From Gorsachius magnificus (taxonomy: Eukaryota; Chordata; Aves; Pelecaniformes; Ardeidae): a stretch of DNA of 64,000 nt. This document shows positions 1-12,400 of the stretch, in pieces; position 1 is the stretch's first letter; each line of letters opens with the position of its first letter. Below the pieces are notes generated by a model. It worked only from the letters and a program-made list of their open reading frames with translations. It made no database searches and was not told where the DNA came from. A program made the translations under genes and the position numbers. The stretch covers positions 26,596,806 through 26,660,805 of the forward strand of contig CM067081.1 in the NCBI GenBank assembly GCA_034008185.1, given 5' to 3'.

Positions 1-373
1 CTAGTCAATAAAGAGAGTGGTTGCTTATACTGGGATTTGAAACTCCTGGCTCATATGAAGACACTGACAGAACATATACATTAATTTAGTTGTGAGAATC
101 TAGACCTGACTACTACCTTTCATCTCCCTGTGTCTTTGTTTAAAATATATATATAATATGGATTTCTTTTTTTCAAAATGAAACATCACTTATGTATATT
201 AGTGTTGTAAAATGTAATTCTGAAAGGTTATAAATAGTGTCATTTACAAATATGAACTTTTATGTAATGAATAGAATACTAAATCTGTTGTAGGAACTGT
301 GATTTCCTCAAGAAGCTGCAGTCATTCAAGGAATTAGTTTATATTTAAAAGTGATATATTGTGCTTCTTTCAG
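1..373 (+). other. NBEA: NBEA intron, 3' part (upstream of first visible exon)
   Basis: AT-rich intron sequence ending in the acceptor gtgcttctttcag at 361-373. I see no repeat or other gene in it. Confidence 0.8.
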
Positions 374-453
374 ACGGTCCTCGGCCCTCACAGAAAGAAA
401 TCATATCACTAAGGGCATTTATGCTGCTGTTTTTGAAACAACTTATATTGAAG
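374..453 (+). CDS. NBEA: NBEA exon 1 of window (80 nt)
   Basis: The exon follows the acceptor cttctttcag and ends before the donor gtaaaa. The first two bases complete a codon from the previous exon. It then reads [10 protein letters not shown] to LKQLILK and ends on a codon boundary. It encodes part of the helical armadillo-like solenoid (DUF4704-type region) after the N-terminal lectin-like domain. Identity rests on the continuous match to vertebrate NBEA. Confidence 0.93.
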
Positions 454-3400
454 GTAAAACAGTCTATTCCAGATGGAAAACATTGAGCTCTGTTTTATAC
501 ATGTAATAGGATCTTTCATAGTAAATATGTAATACCTGTCAGATATTGTATCTGATTCTGGTTAATTTTAATGTTCTAATTGACATAAAGGGAGTACATC
601 TGTACAATATATTCAAAATCTGTACAATATTAACCTCATCAGACTATGCCATTTATATTTTATTAAATGCACTTGCAGAAATAGTAGATGACACTACAGA
701 ATCTTTCAGGTATTTGGGCTTTTTTTTATATGATAGTAGATAGTTGCTTGACTGATCAAAGGAAAAAGGTGGTGGCCGTTAAGTTAGTTACTGTGAGGTT
801 CTACCACTGGTTGAAATGGTCTAGGACTCTTTCTGTTACAGCTGAACGCTAGTCTTCGAGGTATAATCTGTCATTTGAAATAGACTGAAAACCAGTATTT
901 TCTGGCCTGGCCTATTCCTCCTGTTTTTCCTGTTCTGTGTCAGGGATTGGAGGCGTGGCAGTAACAGTTCATAGTATCTGAGGGCCCACACTATACGAAA
1001 CCTTTCTAGCAGGAATAGAGGGCTGACTTCATGCTAGTTTGGATTGTAAATGTGATAAGGAAAAGCAATGGAATGAAAGAGAGAATTTAGTCTTTTGAGT
1101 TACATAGAAAAAAAATGTAGGGTTATTTGACTTGGTCCAAGTTTTTCTTGAGCCAAACTTGAAGAGTGTATTTTCTCTGAATAATGCCCCTGCTTTTTTT
1201 TTTTTTTAGGATCGAGGAGTGAAAGAAGATGAACTGCAGAGCATATTAAATTACTTATTAACAATGCATGAGGTACATTTCTGTAATTACCTATCTTTTA
1301 CTGTAACCAATTGTACCAGCTCTATATGAAGCCTGCTGTTGAGGTTAGTTTGTAGAATAACATTGATGCTTGTTATACAGGATGAAAATATTCATGATGT
1401 GCTGCAGCTGCTAGTGGCACTAATGTCCGAACATCCAGCATCCATGATACCTGCCTTTGATCAGAGAAATGGGATACGGTAAGACAGTGAAGTGCGAAAA
1501 TATCTTAAAAGTCGTTCCAGTATCATCACTCTCCAGATTGCTTCTTTTTCACATAAATATAACACATGCTGATACTTCAAACTACAATTTTATTAACTTA
1601 GGCTATATTTTTTGTCAAAAACAGAGTGGTTTTGATAGTGTGGAGGAAAAAAATTTCTGCTTAAGGTTATCATCATGGTATTTGAAGGTAAATGTACTGT
1701 TGTACTTGCTTCTTAATCTCAAATAGAATACATAATTAACAAGATGCATCAAAAAGCCAAGTATCTATCTCAGAATAATTTTGAAGATCCTGTCTTCAGA
1801 TATTTAACATAATCTGGAGGGAAGAAGAGGAAAATGAGAAATCATGTCCTAACCTCTCAAATTCTCTCTAAAAAGATTTAAAAAGCTATTTGGGGATTTC
1901 ATATGTTTATCTCTTTGACAGTAAATTTAATAAAGCATAATTCCCAGAGAAGCGCTGGTTTTGTTTTTTCCTATGCCTAATTTGGTAATGCAGTTTTTTT
2001 CAGAGATTAATAATTTTCCATGTTAATAATTTAATATTTACTACAGAATTTTATTTTGCCCTGTTGTGAAAATACTTTGGAAAATGCAAGGGGCTTGTAA
2101 AATGGGGAGGGCAGGAGGGGAACATCTACTGCCTGGCAAATTCAAACTTTGATTTGCCAAAATATTACGATCTTTGTACAAATACGTGTATTTAAAACTC
2201 TTTGAATGACAATGCTAGTTGAAGGGAAGACTCATACTCACGGTTAGGATTTTGTTTGCTGACTCTACTTGTCTGTATTCAGACAGAGTTCTATTCCTGA
2301 CACCTTTTGAAGAAGGGTAAGACTGATCTAGAGGATTTAAGATATCTTTATGTAACATTTGTGGTACCAATATTAAAATTGTTTGATGGTGCAGTCTTTC
2401 TATTTAAATGTCTGTGTTGAAAAAGCAGAGAGAATGCACAGAATTGCAACATTTAAGTGTTCAAAAAAACGCCTTACATAGAATTAGGGGTTCCTCTGCT
2501 TAGGTTATCAGAGGATAAAAGCGTCAGAGGTCTTTTGATAATCATAGAATCATAGAATGTTTTGGGTTGGAAGGGACCCCTAGAGGTCATCTAGTCCAAG
2601 CCCCCTGCAGTGAGCAGGGACACCGCTAACTAGATCAGGTTGCTCAGAGCCCCGTCCAACCTGGCCTTGAATGTTCCCAGGGATGGGGCCTCCACCAGCT
2701 CTCTGGGTAACCCGTTCCAGTGTTTCACCACCCTCGTTGTAAAGAATTTCTTCCTTACATCCAGTCTAAACCTACCCTGCTTCAGTTTAAAACCATTACC
2801 CCTTGTCCTGCCACAGCTGGCCCTACTAAAAAGATTTTCCCCATCTTTCCTATAGGCCCCCTTTAGGTACTGAAAGGCCGTAATCAGGTCTCCCCGCAGC
2901 CTTCTCTTCTCCAGGCTGAACAAGCCCAACTCCCTCAGCCTGTCCTCATAAGAGAGGTGCTCCAGCCCTCGGATCATTTTTGTAGCCCTCCTCTGGACCC
3001 GCTCCAACAGTTCCATGTCCTTCTTGTGCTGAGGGCTCCAGAGCTGGACGCAGTACTCTAGGTGAGGTCTCACCAGAGCAGAGTAGAGGGGCAGAATCAC
3101 CTCCCTCGACCTGCTGGCCACGCTTCTCCTGATGCAGCCCAGGGTACGGTTGGCCTTCTGGGCTGCCAGCGCACATTGCCGGCTCATGTCCAGCTTTTCA
3201 TCCACCAGCACGCCCAAGTCCCTCTCGGCAGGGCTGCTCTAATAATGGCATAAGTCCTTTCAAAAGAGGAAGATATTGTCTGCTAAAGTCATCTTTAGTG
3301 GGGAAAGACTAAAAAGAATGGCTAAAAGCTGAATTTTAGCACATTCAAATGGGAAACTAAAATATAAATCTAAAAATTTGAAGAGTGCAGGGGAAGGGTA

Positions 3401-6400
3401 ATGTTTTCAAATGTCTTCAAATCAAGACTGGTTTCTGTTCTGAAAAACTGTAGAATTTGTGCTTGAACCAATCATATTAATTAAATAAGTAATAAATTAA
3501 ATTGGTTAAATTTTGAGGCCTTTTTTGTCAAGGATTTAAAACATGGGGTGGTTGGGGTTTTTTTCTACTTCACATTTTGATGCAGTGAGGCTGCAGCTTC
3601 ATGGCTTGTATGGGATTTTGTGTAACATATTGCCATATTTTACTTTTGACAAATGAGACTTCGGTATAAATTTCCTGTGATTAAATGCAGGTACCTTATC
3701 CTGTGTAGAAAGCGTATTGAGTAGGTTTTTAAGAATAAAAGGAGATTTTCAGTAGCATCCAAGAAACTCCAAGATGTGACCTTACGTGCTTCAATCTGCT
3801 TCTCTTGTCTTAAGCTACAGCTGCTCAGACTGTCTTGTATTTGATTGTTCCAAGGTAGAAATATGAGAGAAAGCTGCCACTTTCTGTTATAAAGCGTTGA
3901 ACTGAACCAAAAGACATCATGTCTCTAACCTAAAGAATTCAATTCAAACTTTTATGCTGTGCTTGGTGCTTTCAGTATATCCTTCCATTTTGTGTAAATT
4001 GCTATTTTTATATTTTTATTTATGAACAAATATCCCTGTTCAGTGAAATACAATCTATATATGTGATGTTTAGTAATGAACTGGAAAAACCTGTTGAATT
4101 TGTTTTTCTTTGTAGAGTAATTTATAAATTATTGGCTTCCAAAAGTGAGAGTATATGGGTGCAAGCTTTGAAGGTCCTTGGATATTTTCTTAAACACTTG
4201 GGTCATAAGTAAGTATAGTTTTAAAACTGTTATAGTGGTGGTTTTAAGTTCACAATTCTTGTCTTTTTGCCATGATTACTCTATACTCTTTGTCAGTCTT
4301 TAGAAATTACATAAAATCATTAGGTTTGATGATTAATACATTGCACCTTTATACATTGGGATAAAATTAATTTTCCAGTTAACTTGTTACTACTATGATG
4401 TTTGAAAACATACAGTGGTTGTCCACCAAATATATGATGTGCTGAAATTCAAGTCTTAAAACAGTTGAAAAACATTTTCCAAAAATACATTTGATAAATA
4501 TATATTGTATGTTAAAAAGGAATTTTAAAAATAGTTTTTAAATGATGGGAACATGAAATAGAAGAATATGTTATTCACATGGGAAAGTTTCAGAAGGAAA
4601 AGCAAACAGACGATGTAAATTATCATCAAAAAAGAGGTAAAGAGATACCTCTATGCAAGAAATATTCATATATAAAATGTGGCGGCAAGAAATATTCAGA
4701 TTTAAAAAGAACTGGTGTCACAAAATAGACTTACTTTGTCTCATCTTCCATATTTTGGTGTTAAGAAAGACTTACAAAGCATGCAGTGCTGTGTAATCTG
4801 CTGCTGCTCACTTTTCCCCTTCTGCGTGTGGTACTTAACCGTCTGCTGGGGTTAACCCACAACAATATTCCAGTGAGAGGCTGTGTATAAAAATTAACCA
4901 TGTGCTTCACAAGAGACTTCATCATGTAAAACCTCCTCAGAAGGGAAAGGAGGTAGGAGTCCAGCCAGAGTGCAGTATTGCTAGACAAGCTTTTCTCAGT
5001 AAGATCAATAAAGTATGACTGTATAATTGAGAGACAGTTAGCTGACAATATGCTCCCAAATGGGATTTTTCTTTTGGGATCCAGCAAGCCAAGTAGTGTT
5101 CTGGGAATTATTAAAGCAAATTGATAATCCACTCAAGAATCTCCAAGGGCTTTTCAAACATTACTTACTAAAAATCATTCACATTGATAGGCGTTGGATT
5201 AAGGAAGATACACCAGATGAAGGTTTGACTTGTGCAGAAGACTGGTTGTGTCCAAATAAGTACATTTGTTTAAAATATTTATCGCCTATCCGGTAAATTA
5301 AGTAGCCAACCCTGTCAGTGGAATATCACAGAAAAAGAAAAGCAAGATTTTTCAGAAGCTGAAATTTCATTACCCGGTCTTTGTCATCTACTTGTAATTA
5401 TGGATATATGAGTGTATTTTCCATTGTTGAGTGAAAGTTCATACTTAGCACAAAATTAAATAACTTTCTTTTTTATGTAATTGAATAAATTGAAATCACT
5501 TGAATATTCTGTGTAACTTTCAAAGTTTTTTTAAAATTTTCAGACCTCCAAACATCTGTAAATGTTCACATTTTATGTAGATTTCAGCAAGTAAAAATGC
5601 CCCCCCAATTTTCATATCTTACAGTTAGTGCTTGTGAGGTTTGCTTATTTGTGCACACATATATGTGTGCATACACATCATTTTTTAAAAATTGAAGTCA
5701 ACTACAGGAAGTGATTATAAAATTATAAACTACATAAAATTATAAAGCACTTACATTTCTGTTCCACAGTACAGGAAACAGGCATTGTATTTTAATACAC
5801 CAAAGGAGAATTGCACAAAGGGATGTTATAATGTGATTTATAAAATCTGAACCAATACAATATTAATAACGAAAGTGTAGGTATAAAACCAGTTACCGTT
5901 GCTGTAGTTCATATATATTCATCGCAGAAGCTACAGAGTGGAGGTAATTGATTCTTAGAAGTGACCAGTAATGTGTTAGATGAGAGCCTGAGTAGCTTAA
6001 TTGATTTTTCGTTGTGATCTGTGATGATAGATTACTTTGTCTAACCTTAACAGTTGGCAAAATCCTGTATTTTTCCTTCTCTGCCATCTTTGATTCTTTC
6101 TACGCCACCACTGAAATCATAGTCCGTTACTTACTTTTGGTTTTCATGTGCACAGTTAAACCTTCCAACAAATTTTCACTTCGATCACTTGGAATTTCAT
6201 AACTTTTCAGGATTTAATTTCCTTTGCATTGTAATGTATGTTATTCCAGGATTTAATTATTCTGGCTGCATGAGTGATTGCTATATAAAGAGAATGGCAG
6301 TACTGATAAATCTGTATGTGTTAGTATTTATTTTGGAATATCTGAGGTTGGATTGTCCTGAGGCCTTGAGGGAGTGATCACATTTTAGCCAGTCTGTGAA

Positions 6401-9400
6401 CATGTTGAACTTTCAAAGCCTGAGTAAGATAGAAAGGGATTCCTTTGTCTTTTTCCACTGTGAAAATCATGGAGGGTGAGAATGGTGTGTCATTTAATTT
6501 ATACAAAATCCCATCCCAAATACAGCCTTGTGTTCTGAGAACCTTTGTGTGTTACTACAATTGTGTTCATATTGGGAAAGATCTTGAATTATGTTTAATT
6601 GATAATATTTACAAAATAACAAGTTTTAGAACTTTTTAGTACAACATCAAAGTATTTGGCTTTTGATTTTCTTGCATGTACTTAAAATGTTCAACATGCT
6701 TGGCATTTTCCTAGTATTTTTATTTTCTCTTCCAGGCGAAAAGTTGAAATCATGCATACTCACAGTCTTTTCACTCTTCTTGGAGAAAGGTTGATGCTGC
6801 ATACAAATACGGTGACCGTTACAACATATAACACGCTTTATGAGGTACAAATTATTAGACTTGGAGATTGTCATCTCTATTATAAAAATTATGACTTAAT
6901 TATGTTGTGACTCTGTGCTTTACAATATCCTGATTCTCAATATATTTTTGAGAAAATTTTTGATAGAAATTTTAAGAAAGATTTTTTGGTTCAGAATGTA
7001 TTTTGCCACACTTTGGATATTTTTATTAACAATGTCATAATTTTTATATAGTCTCTATAAGACTTTCCACTTACAGCATTACAAAGGCTGATGGAAAAGG
7101 TCCTGCTATTTAAAATGATCATCATTTTACACAAAAAAAAAAAAAAAAAAAAAAAGTTGCTGCAGACCTGCTTACTTCTCCATTGCAATGGAAAATGCTG
7201 GAGCCATAAATACCCTTTTTTCTTTTTCTTTTTTGTGCCATTTCTTTCAAGTTTACAAAATTTTGGAAAGTGTCAGTTTTCTTTTTTAAATAGTAATGCT
7301 GATAGCATGCCAAAATGGTGACTGAACACGGACACTTTTATGTAGCAGATACTGCTTGAGGCAAATACAACCTTGAAGCATTCAACCATTCTACCAAACT
7401 ATTTGTAGAAACTTTGTTTTGATGATGAGCAATTTTGTTAAAGTAAAATATTGGCAACATCAAGTTGGTTGAAACCCACGTCCTCATGCCTGCAAATGCA
7501 TAAAGATCATGTCCAATCTTCAGTTATTTTTAAAATGGTGACTTAGAATTGAACCTTTTGCAATTTCTGTGGATCTTATGCAATAGGAAGGTATTTTTTT
7601 AATTTTGCTATAGGTGTAATGGCTAGATACTGAGGACTGATTCCAGAAAAGATGTGGAAGACTGAAGGAGTGCTTGATATTTAGGGTTCTGAGTCTGAGT
7701 GATGTAGAAAACGTTCTCTATGACTGTAAAAACCTAAACATCATCTATTTGCCAGTGTCTTACTCAGACATTAAGTTCTTTTTTATTGCACATATCTAAG
7801 CTCACCCTGAGTGATTTGACCACGTGGGTCTCACAGTCTAGATGTTACTGCATTCAGATTTATGACAGCTTCTGTGCTTGCTATTCTCAGAAAATACATA
7901 AGTCAGTGACAAAATTAAAGTCCTCATGGAGTCCAGCATCCACAGACGTTTACATTTTAAAAAAATAGCCAGAGGAGGAGAAAGAGGAGTTAAGCACCAG
8001 AAGTACAAGAAGATTTGTCAAGGAAATTATGCAGATATTTTCCGTGTTCTCTCATAAAAAGCAAAGGCATATTTGCATTCTATTTTAAATACCAATATGT
8101 AAAGACCCATTCAAAGACGTGTTTACAACTGAGATTGTTTGATTATTGTTTGTTGATTAATAAATGAGCTAAAGTTCTGCTTTAAAATAAATAAGAATTA
8201 CTAGTGAAATGATTCTATTCTGAAATATACTTGCTTCAATATACTTATTGAGAATCCCATGTTAATATTGTTAAATTTTTAGCTTGTTCTTAAAAATGAA
8301 GTTGCATACATAGAACCTGAAAGGTCTGTGGTGTTTCCTCAATACAGATTAATTAGTCAGGTACAATTAATGAAACAGGAGAATGATCTGTCTTGCTTGT
8401 TATGTGAAACCCCAGGATTATTCCTATGGAATGCTGTCTGTGACTGTTCCTCTTTCTTAGCCTCCCTTGTCTTAGGAACATGTTTTAGTGGTGGGATGGC
8501 AGTGTTAGGTTATCGGTTGGACTTGATGATCTTAAAGGTCTTTTCCAGCCTAAATGATTCTATGATTCGATTTGATGATTCTATGAAAACCAAACCCACT
8601 TTTAAGAAATACTTGGTTTGGTTACGGATGGGATGTATGAGAAAAACTTTTGATGTGCAGTGCTCATGGAAGAATTTTTGATCTGTGAATGTATAATACT
8701 ATGAGGAATATGAATGAAATATCTTTAAAACACCACTATTTTATCTTTAGTCAGCTAACTAAAAAATTGGTTAACCAGCCTGTACATCTGTGAAAATCTT
8801 GATCCTTACATAGAGAAATTGCTTGTTTCCATTCTTCAAAAAAAAAATATTTTACCAAAATATTTTATATGAAGTTACAGTGTGGCCATGGTAAATGTTC
8901 TTAACAAATGTAAAAATGAACAAAGAAATGCTGTAGCGTTTAATAAAAAATGGTAAAAGGAACTTCATATTCTATTCTAGATTTTGACAGAACAAGTATG
9001 CACTCAAGTTGTTCATAAACCACATCCAGAGCCAGATTCTACAGTGAAAATTCAGAATCCAAGTAAGGAAAATATATTATGTTTGTATGATAAATGTATT
9101 GTCTAGATGTTGTGGGGTTTTTTTAAAGAATGTGGTTCAGGAAGCGAGAACAATTCATTAGTGTATCTCACATACACATGGGTTTCAGTTACTACTTACA
9201 TTAGTTGCTGGCAGCAACTTTTTTCTTTTTTAAATGCTGTTTAAATGTGTTATGTAACTAATTTATTCTTTCAAAGTGATTCTTAAGGTGGTGGCAACGC
9301 TTTTAAAAAACTCTACGCCAAGTGCAGAGCTGATGGAAGTTCGACGTTTGTTCTTATCTGATATGATAAAACTCTTTAGTAATAGCCGTGAAAATAGAAG

Positions 9401-12400
9401 GTATGTCACTACAAATAGTATTTTCTCATCCTTGACTTGTGGGTAATAGCAATCTGTTGTACTCCATGTAGAGTTTTATACTGTATATTAGATGGAATAT
9501 ATAAAAAATAAATTTAATAGGTCTATGGTAACTTCTCTTAGTTCAACAACTAATATTTGGTTGTTCTGTTTAGAATATACTTTAAATTTTTATTCACCCT
9601 GAAATATTTTTAATTTTCTTCCTACCACTGGATTGATGTTCAGAGATGTACCATATTATTTTCCTCCTACTTTAACCATCATAATGTTAAAATAAAGAAA
9701 CTTTGTTTGGATAGATTTTGACCTAATTATTTCACTTTAGATGTTTACTTCAGTGTTCAGTGTGGCAGGACTGGATGTTTTCTCTGGGATATATTAACCC
9801 TAAGAACTCTGAAGAGCAGAAGATCACAGAGATGGTTTACAACATTTTCCGTATTCTCTTGTATCATGCAATAAAATATGAATGGGGAGGCTGGAGAGTG
9901 TGGGTGGATACTCTTTCTATAGCTCATTCCAAGGTAAGAAATGGCTCATGGATGTTTTTTTAATACTGGTAATTCCCCCAAAGGGTCTAGCAATATAATA
10001 AGATGTAAAGTGATTTAGTGCCATCTGGTGGCTATCTCCGTATATGTCAAGGTGGCATTTTTTTGTCATCGTTGTAGGTCCTTTGCTGTGAAACAATTTG
10101 CAAGCTGTATGTAATATGTTGTTAAGATTCTTGTTAGTTTTTGTCCAAGTTCATGTAGCATATCTTCATCCACATAACCTGTTCTTTTCTTTTTAAGGTC
10201 ACATATGAGGCTCACAAGGAGTATCTAGCAAAAATGTATGAAGAGTATCAAAGGCAAGAGGAAGAAAACATTAAAAAGGGGAAAAAGGGGAACGTGAGCA
10301 CCATCTCGGGTCTTTCCTCTCAGACAACAGGAGCAAAAGGTGGATTGGAAATTCGAGAGATAGAAGACCTTTCACAAAGCCAAAGTCCAGAAAGTGAAAC
10401 GGATTACCCTGTCAGTACAGATACAAGGGACTTGCTCATGGCCACAAAGGTGTCAGATGATGTGCTTGGAAGTGCTGAGAGACCAGGAGGAGGAGTGCAT
10501 GTGGAAGTTCATGACCTTTTAGTTGATATAAAAGCTGAAAAGGTAGAAGCTACTGAAGTAAAACTTGATGATATGGATTTATCACCAGAGACACTGGTAA
10601 CTGGAGAAAATGGTGCACTTGTAGAAGTTGAATCTCTTCTAGATAATGTATATAGCGCTGCTGTTGAGAAGCTGCAAAACAATGTTCATGGAAGTGTGGG
10701 TATTATTAAGAAGAATGAGGAAAAAGATAATGGTCCATTAATAACTCTGGCTGATGAGAAAGATGAACCTTCTACTAATAGTACCTCATTTCTCTTTGAT
10801 AAAATACCTAGTCAAGAGGAGAAACTTCTACCTGAACTGTCAAGTAATCACATTTCTATTCCAAATGTGCAAGAGACACAGATGCATCTTGGTGTAAATG
10901 ATGATTTAGGACTCCTTGCACATATGACAGGTAGTGTAGATATAACATGTGCTTCAAGTATAATAGAGGACAAGGAGTTCAAGATTCACACAACTTCAGA
11001 TGGAATGGGTAGCATTTCTGAGAGGGAGTTGGCTTCATCATCTAAAGGATTAGAATATGCTGAAATGACTGCCACAACTCTTGAAACAGAGTCTTCTGGT
11101 AGCAAAGCTGTACCTAGTGTTGATGCAGGAAGTATAATATCAGATACAGAAAGATCTGATGATGGTAAGGAAGTAGGAAAGGAGATACGGAAGATCCAGA
11201 CAACTACCACAACCCAAGTAAGTTTCAAGTGCTGTAGCCATGTGTGCATCCAATGTAATACCTGTTTGTTGCTGCTGGATAAATTAATAGTACGATATCT
11301 GAGAGATGTTTGCAATATATTTCTTCAATTGTATGAAATGTTTCCGTCTCCAAGCCTATTTGCTTTGAAAATGCCATAACGTGTAAAGATCTTGAAGTCT
11401 TTCATGCCTGTGCAGAAAATATGTATTGCAGTTGTGGATGCTTTAGTTTTAAAAACTTAGCTAAGAGAATCTCTCATCAATTTTCCTTAGTTCTTGTGGA
11501 GAGATTAACTGATACTCTTAGAATTCCGCTTTAGACTGACTTGTTAGTATGTTTTAAGATTAAAAATATCTATGTTTTACTATGAAATACACACTGAAGT
11601 GTTCTTTACTCTTGCTGTGACTTTGTCAGAGTGTAGTCTTACAGCACTTCAGTGCACTGTCTTTCTTCCCATACAGGAATGCTGGTATAAATAATCTCCA
11701 TATTTGATCCTAACACAAGAAAAGGAATAATATAGGGATAACAGAAGAAAAACTGTGACTTGATTTCCAGACCAGAGATTATTAATAAAAGAAGTATCTA
11801 CTTTCTTCTTGGAGTTCCTTTCTTGTCTAGGTCTCCCCCTGAAAATTTCTGAAAAATTAGTGGGTTTATGAGAGCCATAGCATTCTGAAAATGGGAAGGT
11901 CAAGGCTGAAGTCTGCTCTTTGAAAGAATTTGTATTCTATATACACAACAAAGTATAGTATCACTTTGAACTTTTAAAGCACAGAATTAATTTCCTCACT
12001 GGTGTTGTTCAGAGCCTATAATCAAAGATACCTTCAAGATTTTACTAGTTGACTATATGTCCAGTATGTACACCAGTATTTATCTACTAGGATTTAGAAG
12101 TCAGACGTTATGAAACTGTGGAAGAAGAGCAAAACAAAAATTGCAAAAATTGCTCTGCCTGGTACTGTGTAGTGTGTACCAAATTGTCAGAAGAGTTTCA
12201 GAGATACGCTCAGAGTACATGTCATCTGATGAAGGAACACAGATCAGCCTGCTGGCTTTGATCTTCAGGGAGATGATACTTTCAGAAAAAGTCCAGGGAA
12301 TGGACATTTTAATTTACTTAAACAATCTGTGATTTCCAAAACTGATACTTTCCTTTTTAAAAAAAAAGTCACACAGACCAGTGGGTTCTTTCTGAACACT

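Larger units (their letters stand above)
4209..6735 (+). other. NBEA: NBEA intron with an LTR fragment and a perfect palindrome
   Basis: A 2.5 kb AT-rich intron. It holds the LTR-like fragment at 4801-4864 and a 20-bp palindrome at 5652-5671. The rest shows no recognisable repeat or exon. Confidence 0.8.
6845..8980 (+). other. NBEA: NBEA intron with poly(A) run and CR1 tail
   Basis: A 2.1 kb intron. It contains a run of 23 A (7133-7155) and a short plus-strand CR1 3' end (8480-8586). Nothing else is recognised. Confidence 0.8.

Noticed and set aside
1457..1726. 89-codon open frame starting in exon 3
   Set aside because: Mostly intron and in a different frame from NBEA.
2640..3253. Plus-strand open frames over the CR1
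   Set aside because: Shadows of the minus-strand reverse-transcriptase frame.
8328..8681. 117-codon plus-strand open frame
   Set aside because: Covers a CR1 tail and flanking intron; no protein resemblance.
11218..11379. Open frame running 54 codons past the exon 9 donor
   Set aside because: The donor gtaagt is strong, the next exon continues known NBEA protein, and no clear AATAAA follows closely. Treated as intron read-through.
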